Shown: positions 38,701 to 44,700 of the stretch, one piece after another
Position numbering within the stretch: position 1 is the stretch's first letter
Layout: each line of letters opens with the position of its first letter
Source: Rubrivivax sp.
GTDB lineage: Bacteria > Pseudomonadota > Gammaproteobacteria > Burkholderiales > Burkholderiaceae_C
Reading direction: 5' to 3'
Length of the DNA: 64,000 nucleotides
Assembly: GCA_020248945.1 (NCBI GenBank)
Contig: JADCGQ010000021.1
Location: 62,001 to 126,000 of the forward strand
The notes under the pieces: generated by a model
Database searches by the model: none
Told to the model about the DNA's origin: nothing
The model's input: only the letters and a program-made list of their open reading frames with translations
Translations under genes and position numbers: made by a program

Positions 38701-41700
38701 CGGTGGCGCGGCCTCGCTGACCAGCGGCGCCGACATCAACCTGCCCGTGCTGGGCATGGCGGGCGGCTCGCTGAGGCTGGACGCCGCGACCACCGTGACG
38801 CTGCCCAACCTGAACCTCTCCGGCACCACCCTGAGCGTGCGTGCGGGCACCGGCGTGTCGCTGCCCTCGGCGGCCACGCTGTCGGCCAGCACGCTGGAGC
38901 TCACGACACCCGCCGTGAGCTTCAGCAGCCTGTCGCTGGCCGGCTCCACGCTCTCGGGCACGGCCAACATCGACGTCACCGGGGCCTTCGACGTCATCGG
39001 CACCGCGGCGTCCACCGTGGGCGGCAGTGGCAGCCTCATCACCCGCGGGGCGACGCGCATCGACATCGCCGGCGCGGCGGCCAGCCTGCAGGTGGCGGCG
39101 GCACGCAGCTGGACGAACACCGGCGCCCTGAACGTGCTCGGTGACGACAGCATCCAGCTCAGCGTGGGTGGCAACGGTGGCTTCTTCACCAACGCGGCGG
39201 GCGCCACGCTGACGCTGGCCAGCAGTGCCACCAACGTCATCAACCAGAGTGGCACAGCCACCTTCAACAACGCCGGTGCGCTGGTGAAGACCGGGCCGGC
39301 CACGCAGCGGTTCAACGTCGGCACCTTCAGCCACACCGGCACGCTGGCCGTGGAGGGCGGCACGCTCGAGCTGCTGGCCGGCGGCCATGCCGGCACCACC
39401 ACGGTGTCCAGCGGCGCCACGCTGGCCTTCAGCAGCGGCACGCGCAACCTCTCGGGCGCGGCGGTTCCTACCGGCGCCGGGCGGCTGCTCGTCAACGGCG
39501 GCAACCTGTCGCTGGGCGACGGTGGCAGCGGCACGCTGAGCCTGCTGCCCACGGCGATGAGCAGCGGCTCGCTCACGGCCATCAGCAGCGCGGCGCTGGT
39601 GGTGCCCGATCTCCTTGTCAGCGGCGGCGCAGCCGCGCTGACCGCCGGCACCACGGTGGCCCTGGCGGCCCTGGGCCTGACCGGCGGCAGCCTGGCCATC
39701 GATGCCGGCACCGTGGCGTCCCTGCCGACGCTCACGCTGGCCGGCACGGCGCTGTCGGTGCGCGCCGGCAGCAGCGTCTCGCTGCCGTCGAGCGCCTCGC
39801 TGGTGTCGACCACGCTCACGCTGGACACGCCCAGCGCCACGCTGGGCAGCTTGAGCCTGGCCAACTCGACGGTCAACGGCAGCGGCGAGCTCATCGTCAG
39901 CTCGGCCTTCGATGTGTCGGGCAGCGGCGCATCGATCTTGGGCGGCACCGGTGTGCTGCGCACGCTGGGCTCGTCGAACATCAACCTCGCTGCTGTCGCC
40001 AGCGGCCTGCAGGTCAACGGCACGCGCGCCTGGGTCAACAGCGGCACCGTGACGATCGGCGGCGACGACAGCGTCACCCTCGGCGTGGGCGGGGTGGCCG
40101 GTTCGCTGCTCAATGCAGCCGGCGGCACGCTGGTGCTGGCCAGCACCAACGCCACGCCGCTGACGCAATCGACTGTCAGCGTGCTGACGAACGACGGCGC
40201 GATCACCAAGACCAGCCTCGGCACCGCCTCGCTGAACCTCGGCACCTTCAACCACCGCGGCTCGCTGACGGTGGCGGCGGGCACCCTGGTGCTGCCCGGC
40301 ACGCTGGTGCAGGCCGGCACGCTGAACACCGTCACGGGCGCGACGCTGCAGACCGCCGGCAGCCTGGTCAACACGCCCAGTGGCGTGATCACCGGCACTG
40401 GCACGCTGCGCCTGGGCGCAGCCGGCACCGGCACGCTCACCAATGCGGGCACCATCCGCCCCGGCGCCAGCCCGGGCACCACCACCATCGCCGGCAACCT
40501 CGATCTCACCGGCGGCACGCTCGACCTCGAGCTCGGCGGCACCAACCCGGGTGTCGACTCCGACCTGATCATCGTCACCGGCAACGTCGTGCTGGGCGGC
40601 GCGCTGAATGCCACGCTGTTCGGCTCGTACGTGCCGGCCGATGCCGACGCGATCCCGTTCCTGCGCCACGGCGGCACCAGCACCGGCCTGTTCGGCGTGC
40701 CCTCGCTGCCCGGCGGCTTTGCCGTCGGCTACCGCCTGGCGGCCGGCGAGAGCGCCCGCATGATCTTCTCGGCCTTCGGTGCCACGCGGGTGTTCACCAA
40801 CGCCGGCGGCGACCTGAGCTGGAACACGCCGACCAACTGGGACAGCGGCTTCATCCCGGGTTCGCTCGACACGGCGCTCATCAGCAGCGGCTTCTCGGTC
40901 GTGCACGGCAGCGGCAGCAACAGCATCACCGGCCTCACGATCAACAGCGCCAACGCGCTGAATGTGACCGGGGGCACGCTGGTCGTCAGCGGCGACACGG
41001 CGCTCGGCGGCACGCTGCGCGTCTCGGGCACCGGCACGGTGCTGCTCAGCGGCCCGGTCACCAGCGGCGGCACGGTCGAGCTCAGCGGCGGCAACCTGCA
41101 GTTCGGTGGCGCCACCAGCCTGCGCAGCCTCGACCTGAGCGGCGGCACGCTGGGCGGTGGCGGCAGCCTGACGGTGACCGAGAACTTCGCACGCAGTGCG
41201 TCGGCCACGGTCGGCAGCAGCCTCACCGCCCTGAGCCTGACACAGGCGGCCGGCACGCTGAGCCCCGGCGCCTGGACGGTGGCCGGCCCGGTCGATCTCG
41301 TGGCCAGCGCCGGCTCGCTGGAGCTGGGCGGGGCCATCTCGGCGACGCAGATCAGCGCCACCAGTTCCGCCGATGTTCGCCTGCTCGCAGGTGGGCAGCT
41401 GAGTGCCTCTGATCCAACCGGGGATGCCCTCGTCGTCAATGCCGCGGGCGCGTTCAGCAATGCCGCGGGTGCGTCGGCGCTGGTCACCAGTGGTGCGGCG
41501 CGCTGGCTCGTCTACTCCGCCGCGCCGGCGGGCGACAGCCCCGGCGGCCTGGTGCCGGCCTTCCGCCAGTACGCGGCCACGGCCGGCACGACGCCCGTGC
41601 TGGGCAGCGGCAACGGCTTCCTGCACGAGCTGGCGCCCACGCTCACGGTCGGCCTGACGGGATCGGTCAGCAAGGTCTACGACACCAACACCAGCGCCAA

Positions 41701-44700
41701 CCTGGCGGGCGTCGGTGCCAGCTTCAGCGGCATCGGGGCCACCGAGGTGGCGGTGCTGGTCTCGCCGCTGGGAGCGGGCGACTTCGACGACCGCAACGTC
41801 GGCACCGGCAAGCTCGTCAGCACCTCGGGCCTGTCGGCCGCGGTGAGCGATTCGGTCGGCGGCTTCCCGGTGTTCGGTGTGGCCTACGACGGCACCGCCA
41901 GCGGCGCCATTGGCCAGATCACGCCGGCGCCCTTGTCGGTGCTGGGCCTGGTCGGCGGCCGCCGGGTGTACGACGCCACGCTCAGCGCGCCCGTCACCGG
42001 CACGGCGAGCTTTGCGCCGCTGGGCACCGATGTCGTCACGGTCGTCGGCACGCCGACGGCGGTATTCGCCGACAAGAACGTCGGCAGCGGCAAGCCGATC
42101 ACCATCACCGGCATCTCGCTCGGCGGCCCGGACGGTGCCAACTACACGGCGGTGGCCCCGCTGGGCCTGAGCGGCGAGATCACGCGGGCGCCGCTGTCGC
42201 TGCTGGGGCTGGTGGCGCTGGACCGCGTCTACGACACCACCGTGGTGGCGGCGCTGGGGGGCACGGCCAGCATCACGGCGCTGGGCAGCGACATCGTCAC
42301 GCTTGCCGGCAGCGCGACGGCCGTGTTCGACAGCCGCAACGCCGGCAGCCGCACCGCGGCCGTCTCGGGGCTCACGCTTTCGGGTGCCGACGCGGCGAAC
42401 TACGACCTGGTACTGCCCACTGCGCTGCCGGCCACCATCAGCCCGCGGCCCCTGCCGGTGCTGGGCCTGTCGGCCGCGTCCCGGGTCTACGACGCCAGCA
42501 CCTTGCTCGTGCTCGGCGGCACCGGCAGCGTCGTGCCGCTGGCGGGCGACACGGTCACGCTGGCGGGCACGCCCGTGGGCAACTTCGCCGACAAGAACGT
42601 CGGCATCGCCAAACCGGTGGTGCTGTCGGGCCTGTCACTCGACGGTGCCGACGCGGCCAACTACGTGCCGGTGGCGCCGGCGGGCCTGACGGCCGACATC
42701 ACGCCCCGGGCGCTGTCGATCAGCGGTCTCGTGGCCAACAACAAGGTCTACGACGGCACCCTGGCTGCCACCTTGGGCGGCACGGCGCTGTTCACGGCGC
42801 TGCCGGGCGATGTCGTCACCCTTGCGGCGGGCAGCTCGGCCAGCTTTGCCGACAAGAACGCAGGCGCTGCCAAGCCAGTGAGCCTGACCGGCCTGTCGCT
42901 GGGTGGCGCGGACGGCGGCAACTACACCCCGGTGCTGGCGGCCGGCCTGGTGGCTGACATCACGGCGCGGCCGCTGCCGCTCAGCGGCTTGGTGGCGCTG
43001 GACAAGGTCTATGACGCCACGACGCTGGCCACGCTGTCAGGCGCGGCCACCATCGCGCCGCTGGCGGGTGACGTCGTCGACCTCACGGGTACCGCGCTCG
43101 GTGGCTTCGATGACAAGAACGCGGGGCTGGCCAAGCCGGTGCGGATCTCGGGCTTGGGCCTGGCGGGCACCGATGCCGCCAACTACACGCTCGAGCTGCC
43201 CGCCGGCCTGGTGGCCGGCATCAGCCGCGCGCCCCTGGCGCTGACCGGCCTGTCGGCTCTGGACCGGGCCTACGACGGCAGCACCGTGGCGCTGCTGGCC
43301 GGCTCGGCCAGCGTGGCGCCGCTGGCCGGCGACACCGTCTCGCTGGCGGGCAGTGCCACCGGTGCGTTTGCCACGCGCGGCATCGGCGTGGGCAAGGCCG
43401 TCAGCGTGGGCGGCGTCTCGCTGGCCGGCGCCGATGCCGACAACTACACGCTGGTGGTGCCCAGCTCGCTGACCGCCACGGTCAGCCCGGCAGCGCTGAG
43501 CCTCGGCGCCGTCAGCGCGGCCGACAAGGTCTACGACGGCCTGAGCACGGTGGTGATGAGCGGCGTGCTGGGCGGCGCCGTCGTCGGCGACATCGTCAGC
43601 GCACCGCTGGTCGGCAGCTTCACCAGCGCCGACGTCGGTGCGGGCCTGCGCGTGGACTGGACGGCCGTGCTGGCCGGCGCCGACGCGGCCAACTACACGC
43701 TGGCCACGCCGGCCGGCAGCACGACGGCGACGATCACGCCGGCCACGCTGAGCTACGTCGCCACGCGCCAGACGGCGGTGGCCGGCGCGCCGCTGCTGCT
43801 GGGCGGCACGGTCGAAGGCTTCCTGGCCGGCCAGACGCTGGCCACGGCCACCACGGGCACGCTGACCTGGAGCACGCCGGCCACCGCCGCCAGCCTGGCC
43901 GGAAGCTACGCCATCACCGGCTCGGGCCTGAGCGCACGCAACTACGTCTTCGTGCAGGCCCCGGGCAATGCCGACGCACTGAGGCTGACGCCGGCCTTCG
44001 TGCCCGATTCGCCGGCCGTCGTCACGACGACGGTGCTGACGGCCGCCGTCACGGCGGTGTCGGTGCCGCCGGTGTTCTCGGCGCCGACCTTCGGCCGTGT
44101 GCTCGACGTCATGCCGACCCTCGACTTCGGCAATGGCAACGGCTTCAAGCGCATCAACACCGCGGAGATGACGCGCGACGAGATCGCCGCCTTGCTGGCT
44201 GCGCGCGCCAACTTCAAGCGCCGCATCTTTGCCGACAGCCTCTCGCGCCTGGAGCAAGACCCGACGCTGGCCGACGCCCGCGCCTGCCGCAGCCAGCGCG
44301 AGATCGAGTCCGGCAGCTGCCTCGTCACCGAGGCGCTGCTGAAGGAGGTCCAGGCGCTGCGCGAAGCCGAACGTTCGCGCGCCGAAGCGGCGGCTGCCGC
44401 GCAGGCGCAGGCGGTGCTGCAGTCCGCGGCGCAGTCGGCCTCGCAGGCGGGGGTGCCCTCAGCCGCAGCCACTGCGGCCCCGGCGGCCGCCCCCTTGCGG
44501 GTGCACAGCTCGCGCGTCATCGAGGCGGCGCTGCCGACCATCGAGCGCAAGTACGCGCTGGTCATCGGCATCAACAAGTACGCCGATCGCCGCATCCCCG
44601 AGCTGCAGTCGGCCGTCAACGATGCCCAGGGCGTGGCGCGCGCCCTCGAGCAGCGCTTCGGCTACGAGGCCGAGGTGCTGCCCGATGCCAGCCGCGAGAG

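Noticed and set aside
36443-41626. Antisense frame of 1,727 codons (and others of 1,411, 1,196, 1,044 and 795 codons) opposite tpsA
   Set aside because: Low-complexity Ala/Arg/Gly/His or Ser/Val/Pro translations with no domains. They exist because the GC-rich repeats of tpsA leave few stops on the other strand.
42000-43700. YDG repeats considered as a CRISPR or non-coding tandem array
   Set aside because: The ~260-nt period is a multiple of three, stays in the open frame and conserves protein motifs rather than DNA.
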